A DNA stretch of 42,828 bases from Oligoflexia bacterium (GTDB lineage: Bacteria > Bdellovibrionota > Bacteriovoracia > Bacteriovoracales > Bacteriovoracaceae). Below the pieces are notes generated by a model. The model was not told the DNA's origin and ran no database searches. It saw nothing but the letters and a program-made list of their open reading frames with translations. The position numbers and the translations under genes were made by a program. The DNA lies in contig JADFZW010000007.1 of the NCBI GenBank assembly GCA_015232355.1, forward strand, positions 1 through 42,828, written 5' to 3'. Positions 40,901-42,828 of the stretch are shown one piece after another. The stretch's first letter is position 1. The number at the start of each line of letters is the position of its first letter.

Positions 40901-42828
40901 GTTCAAGGATTATTGGGACAAGATGGAGGTTGGGGTCGCTTTACTCTTCTTGCTTACAATAGCACAACATTAGCATGTTTTTCTGCTAATAGCACTGGTT
41001 GTAGCGCAGACGTTGCTAGTCTTCGTCCAAGAGATACTTGGATGAACTATACACAGATCTACCAACGTAGTGTTGCTAATGGAAATATACCATATGTAAA
41101 TGGTGCACTTGCAGGAACACCTATTACGGACAATGCTAATAATGGTGGAACCTCCTCTATCGCTCTCGGAGCAATAGTCCCAGGAGCGAACAGTTGGCTT
41201 GGACATGTTGATTTTTCTGAATTTTTAGTTTTCAATTCTGCTCTCACAGCTGCTCAATTAGCAATTCTAGATGAATATTTATCTTTCAAATACGGCGTCC
41301 CTCTAACAGGATATAGCTTAGGAGCTGACACTCTCACAGGCGGTACAGGTGCAGATACATTCATCTGGACAAATGCTTCTCACTCTGGAGTTGGAAGCGG
41401 CAATCGTGACAAGATCATGGATTTTAATCGAGCAGATGGAGATAAAATTTTCTTTGATTTTGATAAATACATAAGAGTAATTGGAACAGAATCATCATTT
41501 ACATCCTCTGGTATTACTCAAATGAGATGGACTTCTACTGGTACTAACCCATGTATTATATATATTGATTGGGGTGGTGATGGTTCTAGTGATTTTGAAA
41601 TAGAAGTTTATACCAATGATGGATATCTATTAGCTACTGATCTTAGATTTAATTATGCTCTTGGATCAAGTGCTAGCAATACTACAATCACGGCAGCAGC
41701 TACGCCTGCAATTTTAATTGGTGGTTATGGTAGTAATACTTTAGTTGGTGGTGCAGGAGCAGATACAATTTATCCTGATAATTTACCATTCACTACTTCA
41801 AGTATAGTTGCGGCCACACCAATTCTTTGGTTAGATGCCTCTAACATTTCTAAAATTACCAAAGATAGTTCAAATCTTGTTAGTCGTTTTGATGATCAGA
41901 GTGGAAGTAATTACTATGTTTCTGATCTTACCTCTGGAACAACAACTGATAGACCAACCTACACTACCTCTGCAAGTGGCATAGGAGGACTTCCTACACT
42001 ATATTTCGATGGTGGAGATTGGTTAAGCGACAACGGTGCTATGAACGCTATTAAACCGACAAATAATGTAAGTGTATTTGCAATGGCATCTATAAATAGT
42101 ACCAACGCTGCTCCAATGTTAGCAAGTCATGCAAATGCTGGTGTTGATGGATGGAACTTGTTCTGGTGGGTACCAAATAGAATGTCTATGATTATCTTGA
42201 GAAGTGGTGGAGGATGGGCAGACAATGCAATTGAAATTCTTGGCACTCCCGCATGGAACAATTTTACTGTGATTGGTGGTATGTCAAATGGTTCTGCTAC
42301 TAGTGTATTCGGTAATGGGAAGAAGGTAAATGATGCAAGTCCTGGTGGTGGTGGTGCTACCTCATATGCTGGTACTGCAAAGTTTGAACTTGGATCTAAG
42401 CAGGGAGGTAATAGCATTACACGCCTAACTGGAAATATTTCGGAATTTATTTACTACACTTCTGCTCTCTCTGATTTACAAGTTGATCAGGTTCAACAAT
42501 ATCTATCTCTAAAATATGGAGTCGCACTTTCGGAATCAACTCCAGCTGTTAGTATTGGAAAAGATACTCTTACAGGTGGAGATGGTACTGGGGCCGATAC
42601 TTTTATTTGGTCAAATGCTTCTCACTCTGGAACAGGCAGTGGTAATCGCGATATCATCACTGATTTTAGTCAAGCAGACAGTGATAAAATTGACCTCTCA
42701 ACTTATTCAACATCACTTACAAATAAATTAGTATGGCTTGGACCTGGACCGATTGATCCAACAGCAAATCCACTTAGCGCAAATAAGATTCCAAGTTTTG
42801 GTTATGTACAAGAGAGTGGAATCACCTT
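16931..42828 (+). CDS. Giant modular Ig/LamG/RTX surface protein, 3' end outside window
   Basis: One frame from ATG 16931 (AGGAT upstream) to the window edge: at least 8,632 codons, over 850 kDa. I checked the phase at 19409, 20717, 22505, 28733, 41327 and 42782 and it is constant; module translations continue without a stop. Order: residues 1-45, a basic start and a hydrophobic segment (GGIGTAITVAATVGTITAV); about 46-320, a Ser/Thr/Ala/Asn-rich stalk; about 323-3936, Ig-like modules; about 3938 onward, RTX repeats alternating with LamG-like and type I secretion target-like domains. The likely role is a surface adhesin or biofilm/predation matrix protein that stiffens with calcium. Export is probably by a type I system, but the true C-terminus and transporter genes are not in view. 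Short open frames on either strand here are shadows. Confidence 0.88.
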   Translation, partial: MFSFLRNLKIVSSVTNFLLQSGGIGTAITVAATVGTITAVKVTTDYQNEVSESVNKDTNINANIDQNKNTNDYSKRQPSSTTNNFNIFNNPNNIDYTRNDVLNNLFSDSLNSNNANNTENTNNNKPADTNSNTSVSRSSSISSVSPAGNVTKSASSSSSPSSSSPSSPTSPASPATTSKTSASAPTTAAATTATTATTTTATTTESTANRSTASTTTNTENTSSTSSASSTSSASSTASTTNAVQPPFTGGGIASRTDTGSSSGSSSSSTSGTNTEKRQDTTSGTSTDSTSSSTSSSSSSSPSSSSPSFSSSSNPGVFSNIPNVTSLLINGGDLYTNSDTVTLTNEVAGNNMMFMCLTSSADCEDCRSNAAWKSYNKNKTFTLPNKNFLNAIYARFKDESGQVSECVSRSIIHDDTPPTVTITRASGQSTPTKTLPITFNLQFSESIKSTTLTSDDISQDGSGTATGVTWNIEKTSVDKIFTLTATAATTDGTIHPSIASGRFSDFANNINTSSASSSENVTLDRIAPSGYGIAFTASITALNKTTAAIKFSSAEIGTNYIYTITSSGGGTAISNSNTASTARTVSTIDQTISNINVSALEDGILTVSVYLIDSAGNIGTAVTNTTTKAANGPSNMSIAIKNGAVYTKATINDINLAATDAAKFYVTNTEGCLSGGVWDDYDSNNPKKANWELDQTNGTATVYVMFKDQYENKSSCLSDTIIHDGNTPSGYSISFTAATINFSNRTSTSIKFTSAELNTTYNYTISSSNGGTNVTGTGTINDSGMTISGIDLSGLNDGTLTLTATLTDAAGNVGAPSAPATVEKDVGVPTITSVTTTNANTSNSYLKEGQTIHVKINFSKNITVTGTPKILLNMVGVLDKNASCDVVGANYLECDYTIEAGDNNDTTASPGIDYVSTSSFDLNGGSIKDATNNDAILTLPATNSASSLAAKNIVVDTTKPSGYSIAFTNTKINFHNKTAAEILFAGAEVGITYNYTISSSGGGDDVTGTGTIATATDKFSNINVSGLNDGTLTVKVKLTDKAGNVGDEVSGAATINKNIILPTDTSISINAGATYTKATDAKVTLTLAATDAAEMYITNTAGCSGGGNWENYATSKIDWPLLQTNAEATVYVKFRTAAESESACINDKITHDNIKPTGYSVEFTTTNVNNANQETAGFTFAGAQVTDPKTTYNYTISSSGGGDPLTGSGTITTATDTINRNVTSLLDGTLTVKVTLTDPAGNVGDEVSNQITTTKDATAPSGTSISINAGAAYTKDVDGNVTLTLAATNATKMYITNTTDCGGTVTWIDYNTSSAWTLGQLDTNNVPVYVKFKDAAGNESACISDTINHDKTLPSLTSITFVTDPINNSNKGAVSIQFAGAETTAGTTYSYSIVSNNGGVAVAETNQEVAGDANKLIENLDVSGLVDGTLTVTATLRDAAGNVSAEKSDTVKKDIVAPANPSISINGGALYTTSTSVTLTLGATDANTVAKMYITNVSLADCNSTIAEGSWINYATTYNNWTLANSNQANTVWVKFRDDSGNISACTSASITHDNSAPSGYTVDFTTIYINFNNLATAAFKFNNNGIVGAYYNYTITSSAGGTANPISVTHAGPLTQADQTIAVDLSGLNDGTLTLTVTQTDDASNTGANATKTITKDIVKPVANSIAIKGGASHTKFVNNDVTLSATGADEMYVTKTAGCGADGTWVAYNTTEAAWPLPPTQTNATATAYVMFRDTAGNLSSCISDTIIHDDISPAAFNISFVTNPVNSNNQTSISIQFTGAETTAGTNYNYSITSSAGGTPVTGSGSISSADQTINNIDVTGLTDGTLTVSATLTDSAANATNSTAVAGSTVTKDTGVPIVNNITTTNNTDTYLRAGQTLHVQISFSKSIDVVGTPDVSMPQLFLDMVGVDKYASCVKNTASSLECDYTVAAGDTSTLPEIDYVNINSLELNGSTIKDANGNDANRTLYATHSVNSLSKRNIIIDTTKPSGYSIGFTNTKINYQNTNAAEILFAGAEVGTTYNYTITSSGGGTDVTGSGTIATATDKISGINVGGLIDGTLTVKVKLTDLAGNVGDEVAGATINKNTVRPTVTSISINAGAEYSKAADAKVTLTLAATDATEMYITNTAGCSGGGTWENYATSKIDWPLLQTNATATVYVKFRTAAESESDCINDTIKHDSIKPTGYSAAFTSSYSYINNTNQTTAAFQFSGAEVGTTYSYIISSSGGGTDLTGNGTIATATDTITRNVSSLPDGVLTLKVTLTDPATNAGDEVTINNAATKDVAAPTDTSISINAGAAYTKDVDGNVTLTLAATNATKMYITNTTDCGGTVTWIDYNTSSAWTLGQLDTNNVPVYVKFKDTAGNESACISDTINHDKTKPSGYTIDFHSNSKPVNLYNKDAISIQFSGAETNPAGATYHYTITSSVAGTPVTGSGNISSATELIQNINASGLNDGDLTLSAYITDVALNQGDNYIQSTTVKKDTIAPADPSISINSGDLYTTSTNVTLTLSATDANTVTKMYITNISLADCNAVTAEGSWINYTDTKAWTLANSNQENTVWVKFRDTYGNISACVSDSITHDNSAPSGYTVDFTTTYINFDNLAAAAFKFNNNGVIGAYYNYTITSSNGGTPVTVTHAGPLTQTDQNIAVNLSGLNDGTLTLTVTLTDEASNTGAEATKTITKDVSKPVANSIAIKGGDAYTNTTDNNVTLSATGADEMYVTNTAGCGSNGTWVAYNTTKALWPLTQTNATATVYVMFRDTAGNLSSCINDTIIHDDTPPTGYTIDFHSNSKPVNNSNQNAISIIFSGAETNPAGATCNYTITSSAGGTPVSGSGSISSANQTINNINVSGLNDGNLTVAAYITDVALNQGTPYVQATPIVKDTSAPTGTSISINNGLPRYTNSTSVTLTLAATNATKMYITNNADCAGDDNEANWTTDYATSSAWTLGQTNGEATVYVEFRDASGNKSACIHDHITHDTTPPSGYTVSLDPTPNYVNFNNQGNISFTFAGAETNPAGATYNYTITSNAGGTPVSGNGTITSSNQTISGINLSSLADGNLNLSVSLTDLATNIGTPATDSITKDTVKPVATSIAIKNGDSYTKTDNNNLTLAAAGATKMYITNVAGCGSGGTTENYATTKTPWNLDPGQANTTATVYVKFLDDAGNESSCINDTIIHDNIAPSGFTVELSAASFNNDNVTNKDVDFQFTAAETTPGTTYNYTITSNGDGNIKQVTGSGTITSANQSITDIDIASLDDGTLTLSVTLTDPATNVSAPATDTATKDTSAPTGTTISINGGNARTNSTSVTLTLGATLATKMYITNSAGCPNSDQEGNWNTNYDTSSAWTLGQTNGIATVYVMFRDVFGNKSTCMSDTIIHDSDGPTVTINQKSSDPAQSDPTNNNEIKFTAVFSEAIDPATFTSADIKKNGSIDNANISWSITTSDNTTFTLTATISNPPVTSGTIIPSIDANSILDLAGNWNSASTSTDNSVTYDAVAPTVTINQKTSDPAQSDPTNSLPIIFSVVFSKTIDENTFSTADILQNGTATGITWSIGDAGDADAKTFTISATAITGIGSVQPSLPGTGGKTITDSAGNTCAASTSTDNSVYFDNVAPTVIQVSSPDNGRLNTGDTLTVTIQFSENIIATGSPRILLDMTGTDRYADCGAVTQGEAKDTLTCTYQIQAGDTSAGAALDYVNVSSLDLNSGSIKDYYNNNATLTLPLNGEDESLFARGIIVDTTGPTVIVSLKEGQAAATNSLPINFTVTFIEDITNGSFTAADITQNGTATGITWTVTKVSNSVYTIAADPVTGAGTITPSLAAGVVTDLAGNSNEASNSNATVTYDNVPPTVSLSTAAVATVYGPFTVTVTFSENVTGFDVGDISVTNATKTSFTTVDAKTYTVSIVPSALGEVTVEVNSDVCVDQVNQGNSAASSGITRTYSLTGTTNADTMTGTSADDIITGNYNGDTIIGGAGDDKIYPDGQTFTSSSIAGTTLLLWLNASNIDKITKDASNLVSRWDDQSGNNYYVYDLTSGTTTDRPTYSTAVSGIGGRATLSFDGGDFLSDNGSVPAVTPNLSIFAVSAVLAMEMTKIFVAQTGGGSSTNGWNLFWHDWDSGYHPINMMINKGDWGSNSARSYLGGITVGTFNVHAGIVNGSVTSENTGGYWVDDNGNSGAIAYGANPKLEIGSANGGTTLPLNGYVSEVLYYNSALTQAQADYVQQYLSMKYALSLNGLSFGTDVLTGGEGNDTFYWSDNSISNSSNRDRITDFKVSGTDKIDFTGFSQTIYILGNTASFTGLHSGEMLWTDDGSGNTLIKIDWGTDGVSDFEIRLDNFSASNLNNASDFIFNKVNGAIDTTALTLTGSSSVAVKITGGMGADTITGSSLADTLTGGYGGDTISAGAGNDIIYADNPEFTTTTISDLAVWFNASDPYNDSRLIANGSLVDTWKSKINGHQVIQTDSTKQPLYITNSINNRPGLEFDGVNDFLAKGSSISDSNNHTVIAAIRPHAYSHTDQLFIVNGHTGGNGWSYGYYSNKKATYVCGSISQSFSTTTFPDSTSTIYSGGNNTVDTNHRHEFLWANGTSYALDNPDCNYITPASDLLIGRGGDADEATFDSSIGDILFYTRFLNNYERSIAEQFISMKYGIALSGLNFGLDTLTGGTGADTFIWTNASHSGAGAGNRDTISDFNRGEGDKISLQFDSHLTILGTGAGSSFTSSGRAEMRWDDGTPCVIQIDWGGNGTSDFEIAVTSDDSNLLLTDFIFKNATATSAADITLKSGDSNSVLVGGYGGDTIVAGAGNDTIYPDSTNFTSSTIAGSTLLLWLNAANISSITKDSSNLVSRWNDQSGNGYYVSDLTSGTTTDRPTYNTSVSGASGSGGLPALYFDYTDWLSDNGSVPRPTTNLTIFSAISRVNTRDGNSTILAHATGGADGFNLEVGGPSMIVLKGGSWIDNRAVSADLTNETYYVFSGLVNGSDTSVFKSGVRTDDASVNAGAILYGGTPTLQIGTKNAGNTATAFLDGYISEILYYNSALSNSQINSVQEYLSMKYGIALDGLSFGKDTITGGAGTDTFVWSNASHSGVGSGNRDIITDFTQGQSDKIDISNLSTTLTNKLLWIGPIDPTANPLISDKIPNFGYEQGTGITLIKIDKNGDGTAEMEIELTAATPISLTSSDFIYTSGDQTYTSGNDILTGTPSVQNILSGGDGDDDITAGDMGDYIYGGSGVDYIKGGRGNDLLAGGSGNDVLVGRYGGDTIYGDSGDDHIYPDGQKFAYNTVTGLQLWLDGNDVNATGILPLENSKVSSWIDKSGNSNRNANVVVDSPTYKMNANGQGGRSTIYFDTNDSLKSSGTFDLALNNLTFFTVIKPNLTNSGNQNGIFALYGSGSINDWNNEDSVVFNYTGSNGSQFYFERSLTGGNLGTYTRITPTSGYTTVGLKMDSGTSQVTERGTVKDGGVYGNTNTINSIGYIINNRWTSGNPGSLFGSSNFAEILIYNGALSSTNYKLVEDYLSYKWAIPLTDYSFGADTLTGGAGNDTFYWGDNSISNSSNRDRITDFKANSNADKIDLTGFSQTIYILGNTGTFTGVNPGEMLWTNDGSGNTLVKIDWGTDGTPDFEIQLDNFAANTLTTTDFIFNRASGGINTSALSINGSSTSSVTLTGGMSGDTLNGSSAVDILIGGYGADTINGGAGADTIYPDGQTFTSSSVSNLIMWYDASDPSANGTLYSDGSAVTTWTSKVGNYAPTQSNASKKPIYSKTTYAINGMPAIYFSGGTQGLSMPYVDISSSTVMMATTWVGGNYWVLTNGNSTTETGWMYGHCCDGGGWRTIAKSGGWLQLNGSVFGSTEIFEAAINPTSNAYIWTNGGLIYTLGSGAYTAYSGNFVIGNNQPINAGATSKIGDILLFDSDLTVTSKASDRKTAEQFLSMKYGIALSGVSFGKDTLSGGDGADTFIWSNASHSGTGSGNRDIITDFSQANGDKINISNVQTTLNNKLLWLGPIDPTANPLNSVTIPSFGYEQGSGITLVKIDKNGDGTAEMEIELTAATPITLTENDFTFTHADQTYSDGNDTITGTPSVQNIMFGGDGNDTITAGNVGDIISGGNGTDTLRGGLGSDLIAGGSGNDTVIGGYGGDTLYGEGGDDTLNADNPKFDAKTLFASNLKMWLDASDPRGNNFGIRGGDHNSDVITWYDRSTSSNNVTAPTPTTGSATLLTSAINGRPAFDFDGNDYYEIAYKAELNNANMAVFVVANTSGGNGTERSPLTSRSFTGNVPKGFMFYANTSNLWRNMIGDASTWNTSSSSVAAISGTPVVNAITTNTSTNTFTQYVNETSYSISSSTYEINTEKPLRVGAGQTEGVPSFYFIGTIPEIIIVNRDITSSERSTVSEYLSMKYGSLLTGYSLGVDTLTGGPDADTFVWTNSSYSGVGSGNRDKITDFNSSQADKIYLDFDQPLKIMSTNAFSNTGIAEIRWTNESPNVVEIDWGGDGVADFQIEVNTTLSASDFRFNYVSGVASSDITIAAAATPAILVGGYGENTIYGGSANDIIYADNVNFTDTSIYKMRVWFNASNPLNGSSAPADGSTISTWYDLAGTPDNVTQATFAKQPIYTHNQINGLPVVRFDGALTNGDYLQGQFANANTLPSGTGISYVVTANAKSTVQPTQCCKGFIGTYAYSGIIHMDNSNLFLLDGSGAGDTSNTSGFTHNLDTFHILTGVYTSSSSTSNSFLYMDGGSTSGTNYYNYTGGGVLVQSQNTFEVGGRTVGGLYDRVIEGDIAEAFIIDAILGTASRNTIQEYLSLKYGIALAGRTFGKDSLTGNGGADTFVWSNASYSGTTAGTRDIITDFTQSDGDKIDLSNLSTSLVNKLFWIGSISPTATPSPLLSNKIPSFGYVKDTNTTVKIDKNGDGTAEMEIQLTGAIDLTASDFIFNNSVSNSYNESDNTIVGTPTTANILFGGGGNDTITAGNMGDYVYGGTGNDIIRGGLSSDNLAGGSGNDTIIGGYGGDTIYGEDGDDTLYAEDEKFTKTTISDLALWLDASDVNNDKGLTRYANNATVNIWKDKSENGFNLSKVGTPLYQNTGKGNIKFDGTDDCFTKAAVSAFSFMPVNYNTSLFLTYNIDTDDTTNSLIFWQDNEPTPTKRFGYSYEGAGLSIDIPSTDTRLRYSSYSFLGSWNVSSTISNKDDSTKKTRLMMNGSELLSNNSSTADITNLSGIFAVGCIDHSISTTYDLKGYMADVLLYKKSLSSSEESIVNSYLSHKSGVALTGYSFGKDILTGGPGADTSIWTNASHSGVGSGNRDTITDFNRSENDKIFFDFDIFIKVIGTASFSSTGFPEMRWTDGNPNIIQIDWGGDGSADFEIDVVSSTNTLLISDFKFNYVKGSTTADTTITVGDNDSILIGGYSGDTLVGGAGADTIYGDNSNFTTSSVPGSGMKVWLDASYIALSSGSLLTTWSDRSGNATDAIEATLARKPTYQNDILNSLPAVKFDGSDDNLYFQRTIADDFSIVAVFKTNTAGVGAGQWWQGSGLVDAEVAGFANDFGTSLSSAGAIYAGTNLNGSGDTTLTSSTSGLNNNAGHMFTFTRTKATGALSLSVDGAPTPVTGTGSTASLTSSSWIMLGSLVTNTNFYNGNIAEVILFDQAISGENKNSVDQYLSFKYAVPLAGTPASVAFAADTLTGDAGIDTFVWSNSSYTGLCANSTCDIITDFVSDIDKINLLNFTTSLANKLMWVGNLSPTPSPLLSNRFPSFGYLQSGGNTIVKIDKNGDGTPEAEIQLTGLINLNESDFTYNNSADQTYTAGNDTLVGTPTSKNLLFGGDGDDTITAGNMGDNIFSGSGSDTLIGGRGNDNLAGGSGNDIIRGGYGGDSLYGDLGDDNLYPDNTKFTASSISGLQVWLDASDPNNDRALSIFPSGNTISSWKDKSGNNRNTTGHNNGGYVATYRGSQANGFPTIRMNEAESGGTNYSYLSVPYEITDTVVPNVTLATMFKWRNEGSTTVQGLLGQDGGWGRFTLLAYNSTTLACFSANSTGCSADVASLRPRDTWMNYTQIYQRSVANGNIPYVNGALAGTPITDNANNGGTSSIALGAIVPGANSWLGHVDFSEFLVFNSALTAAQLAILDEYLSFKYGVPLTGYSLGADTLTGGTGADTFIWTNASHSGVGSGNRDKIMDFNRADGDKIFFDFDKYIRVIGTESSFTSSGITQMRWTSTGTNPCIIYIDWGGDGSSDFEIEVYTNDGYLLATDLRFNYALGSSASNTTITAAATPAILIGGYGSNTLVGGAGADTIYPDNLPFTTSSIVAATPILWLDASNISKITKDSSNLVSRFDDQSGSNYYVSDLTSGTTTDRPTYTTSASGIGGLPTLYFDGGDWLSDNGAMNAIKPTNNVSVFAMASINSTNAAPMLASHANAGVDGWNLFWWVPNRMSMIILRSGGGWADNAIEILGTPAWNNFTVIGGMSNGSATSVFGNGKKVNDASPGGGGATSYAGTAKFELGSKQGGNSITRLTGNISEFIYYTSALSDLQVDQVQQYLSLKYGVALSESTPAVSIGKDTLTGGDGTGADTFIWSNASHSGTGSGNRDIITDFSQADSDKIDLSTYSTSLTNKLVWLGPGPIDPTANPLSANKIPSFGYVQESGIT
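17070..17900 (+). repeat. Ser/Thr/Ala-rich low-complexity stalk
   Basis: Codes for residues about 46-320 of the giant protein, composed mostly of Ser, Thr, Ala, Asn and Pro, like mucin-type linkers that may be glycosylated or span a cell wall. DNA microrepeats include TCA/TCT runs (17390-17440), ACA/GCA runs (17490-17540) and two exact copies of AGCACTTCAAGTGCTTCA at 17600-17635. All units are multiples of three, so slippage alters length without breaking the frame. A Gln/His-rich open frame in the next phase is an artefact of this composition. Confidence 0.85.
19409..22504 (+). repeat. Ten-module super-repeat, copy 1
   Basis: Module order D-B-A-B-A-B-A-B-A-B. Every position has its closest relative at the same position of copy 2, about 3.09 kb downstream. 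For example, PSGYTVDFTTxYINF followed by AYYNYTIT occurs as the fourth B module of both, and KPVANSIAIKGG opens the fourth A module of both. Confidence 0.8.
22505..25590 (+). repeat. Ten-module super-repeat, copy 2
   Basis: Directly abuts copy 1 and repeats the same D-B-A-B-A-B-A-B-A-B order. Divergence varies along the length: the second A module is almost identical in DNA (see 23804-24073) whereas others differ at many positions, suggesting an old duplication with later gene conversion. Confidence 0.8.
23804..24073 (+). repeat. 270-bp near-identical copy of 20717-20986
   Basis: This A module and that at 20717-20986 differ at only two bases that I could find by eye (a C/T in the early Gly-Ala codons and GCT versus ACT before the last Cys). 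The offset is 3,087 bases. Neighbouring modules are clearly less alike. Confidence 0.85.
28742..42828 (+). repeat. Array of 11 LamG + secretion-target + RTX composite units
   Basis: Each unit is about 1.2-1.4 kb. LamG-like domains (LWLDASD, SWxDKSGN, PTY, LxFDGxD, then EILxYNxALS and YLSMKYGIAL) begin near 28880, 30190, 31370, 32740, 34040, 35380, 36590, 37980, 39190, 40570 and 41800. Each is followed by a GGxGADTFIWSNASHSG and RDIITDFxxxDxDKIDLS domain, the signature usually found once near the C-terminus of type I secretion substrates (starting near 29660, 30905, 32115, 33515, 34755, 36145, 37365, 38740, 39945, 41335, 42565). Three sub-types follow by their closing strands: Z (IKIDWGTDG with ILGNT, units 1 and 4), Y (IDWGGDGxxDFEI, units 2, 6, 8, 10) and X (IDKNGDGTAEMEI, units 3, 5, 7, 9, 11). 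Confidence 0.85.
32475..32740 (+). repeat. Long RTX calcium-binding block (one of four)
   Basis: Consecutive GGxGxDxUx nonapeptides such as GGDGDDDITAGDMGDYIYGG, GGRGNDLLAGGSGND and YGGDTIYGDSGDDHIYPDG. Equivalent long blocks follow X-type units at about 35100-35370, 37720-37970 and 40290-40550. Shorter blocks (two or three nonapeptides, for example GGYGGDTIVAGAGNDTIYPD) lie at about 28745, 30050, 31280, 33910, 36505, 39105 and 41715. Such repeats fold into a parallel beta-roll on binding calcium outside the cell. Confidence 0.9.

Noticed and set aside
19216..42731. Many 60-105-codon open frames on both strands
   Set aside because: All lie within the giant frame; they recur at equivalent places of the repeats, as expected for shadows of repeated coding DNA.
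28742..42828. Secreted enzyme (serralysin-like) because of the M10_C-like domain
   Set aside because: No HExxH or other catalytic motif was seen in the RTX part; the domains match secretion/structural modules only.

Overview
The window is AT-rich Gram-negative DNA dominated by exported proteins: signal peptides, lipoboxes and two outer-membrane beta-barrel candidates. The style (many secreted enzymes, huge surface proteins, low GC) would fit a Bdellovibrionota/Bacteriovorax-like lineage, but nothing here proves the taxon. No rRNA, tRNA, CRISPR array, transposase or phage gene was seen.

Layout. (1) 1-2452: the end of one RCC1-repeat gene and a complete paralogue in tandem; the complete copy has a RING-like Cys/His cluster after its signal peptide. 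(2) 2567-5372, minus strand: a compact operon of a class I glutamine amidotransferase-like hydrolase, a membrane-anchored metallophosphoesterase and a YdfG-like short-chain dehydrogenase. (3) 5496-7158, plus: a P4-type acid phosphatase lipoprotein and an FKBP-type prolyl isomerase lipoprotein. (4) 7168-9902, minus: an unrecognised exported protein and a secreted gluzincin-type metalloprotease. (5) 10082-12818, plus: a coupled three-gene operon of an M50-like membrane metallopeptidase, a small zinc-finger protein and an 86-residue peptide with a leader of the NHLP/Os1348 kind, a candidate ribosomal-peptide (RiPP) locus. (6) 12831-16542: two beta-barrel candidates flank a secreted protein carrying VWNQP, the core of the Pep-13 motif of Phytophthora GP42 transglutaminase. 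(7) 16931 to the window end: one reading frame of at least 8,632 codons that does not close in the window.

The giant protein has a short N-terminal hydrophobic segment, a Ser/Thr/Ala-rich low-complexity stalk, about 35 Ig-like modules (many with a conserved cysteine pair), then at least 11 composite units. Each unit is a LamG-like lectin fold, a copy of the domain normally found once at the C-terminus of type I secretion substrates, and RTX calcium-binding repeats. Ten consecutive Ig modules have been duplicated as a block of about 3.09 kb. The likely role is a surface adhesin or matrix protein.

The metalloprotease, transglutaminase-like and giant-protein genes share an AGAATAGT-centred inverted-repeat element 44-69 bases upstream of their starts, so they may be co-regulated. 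Most short open frames inside 17-42.8 kb are shadows of the giant gene.
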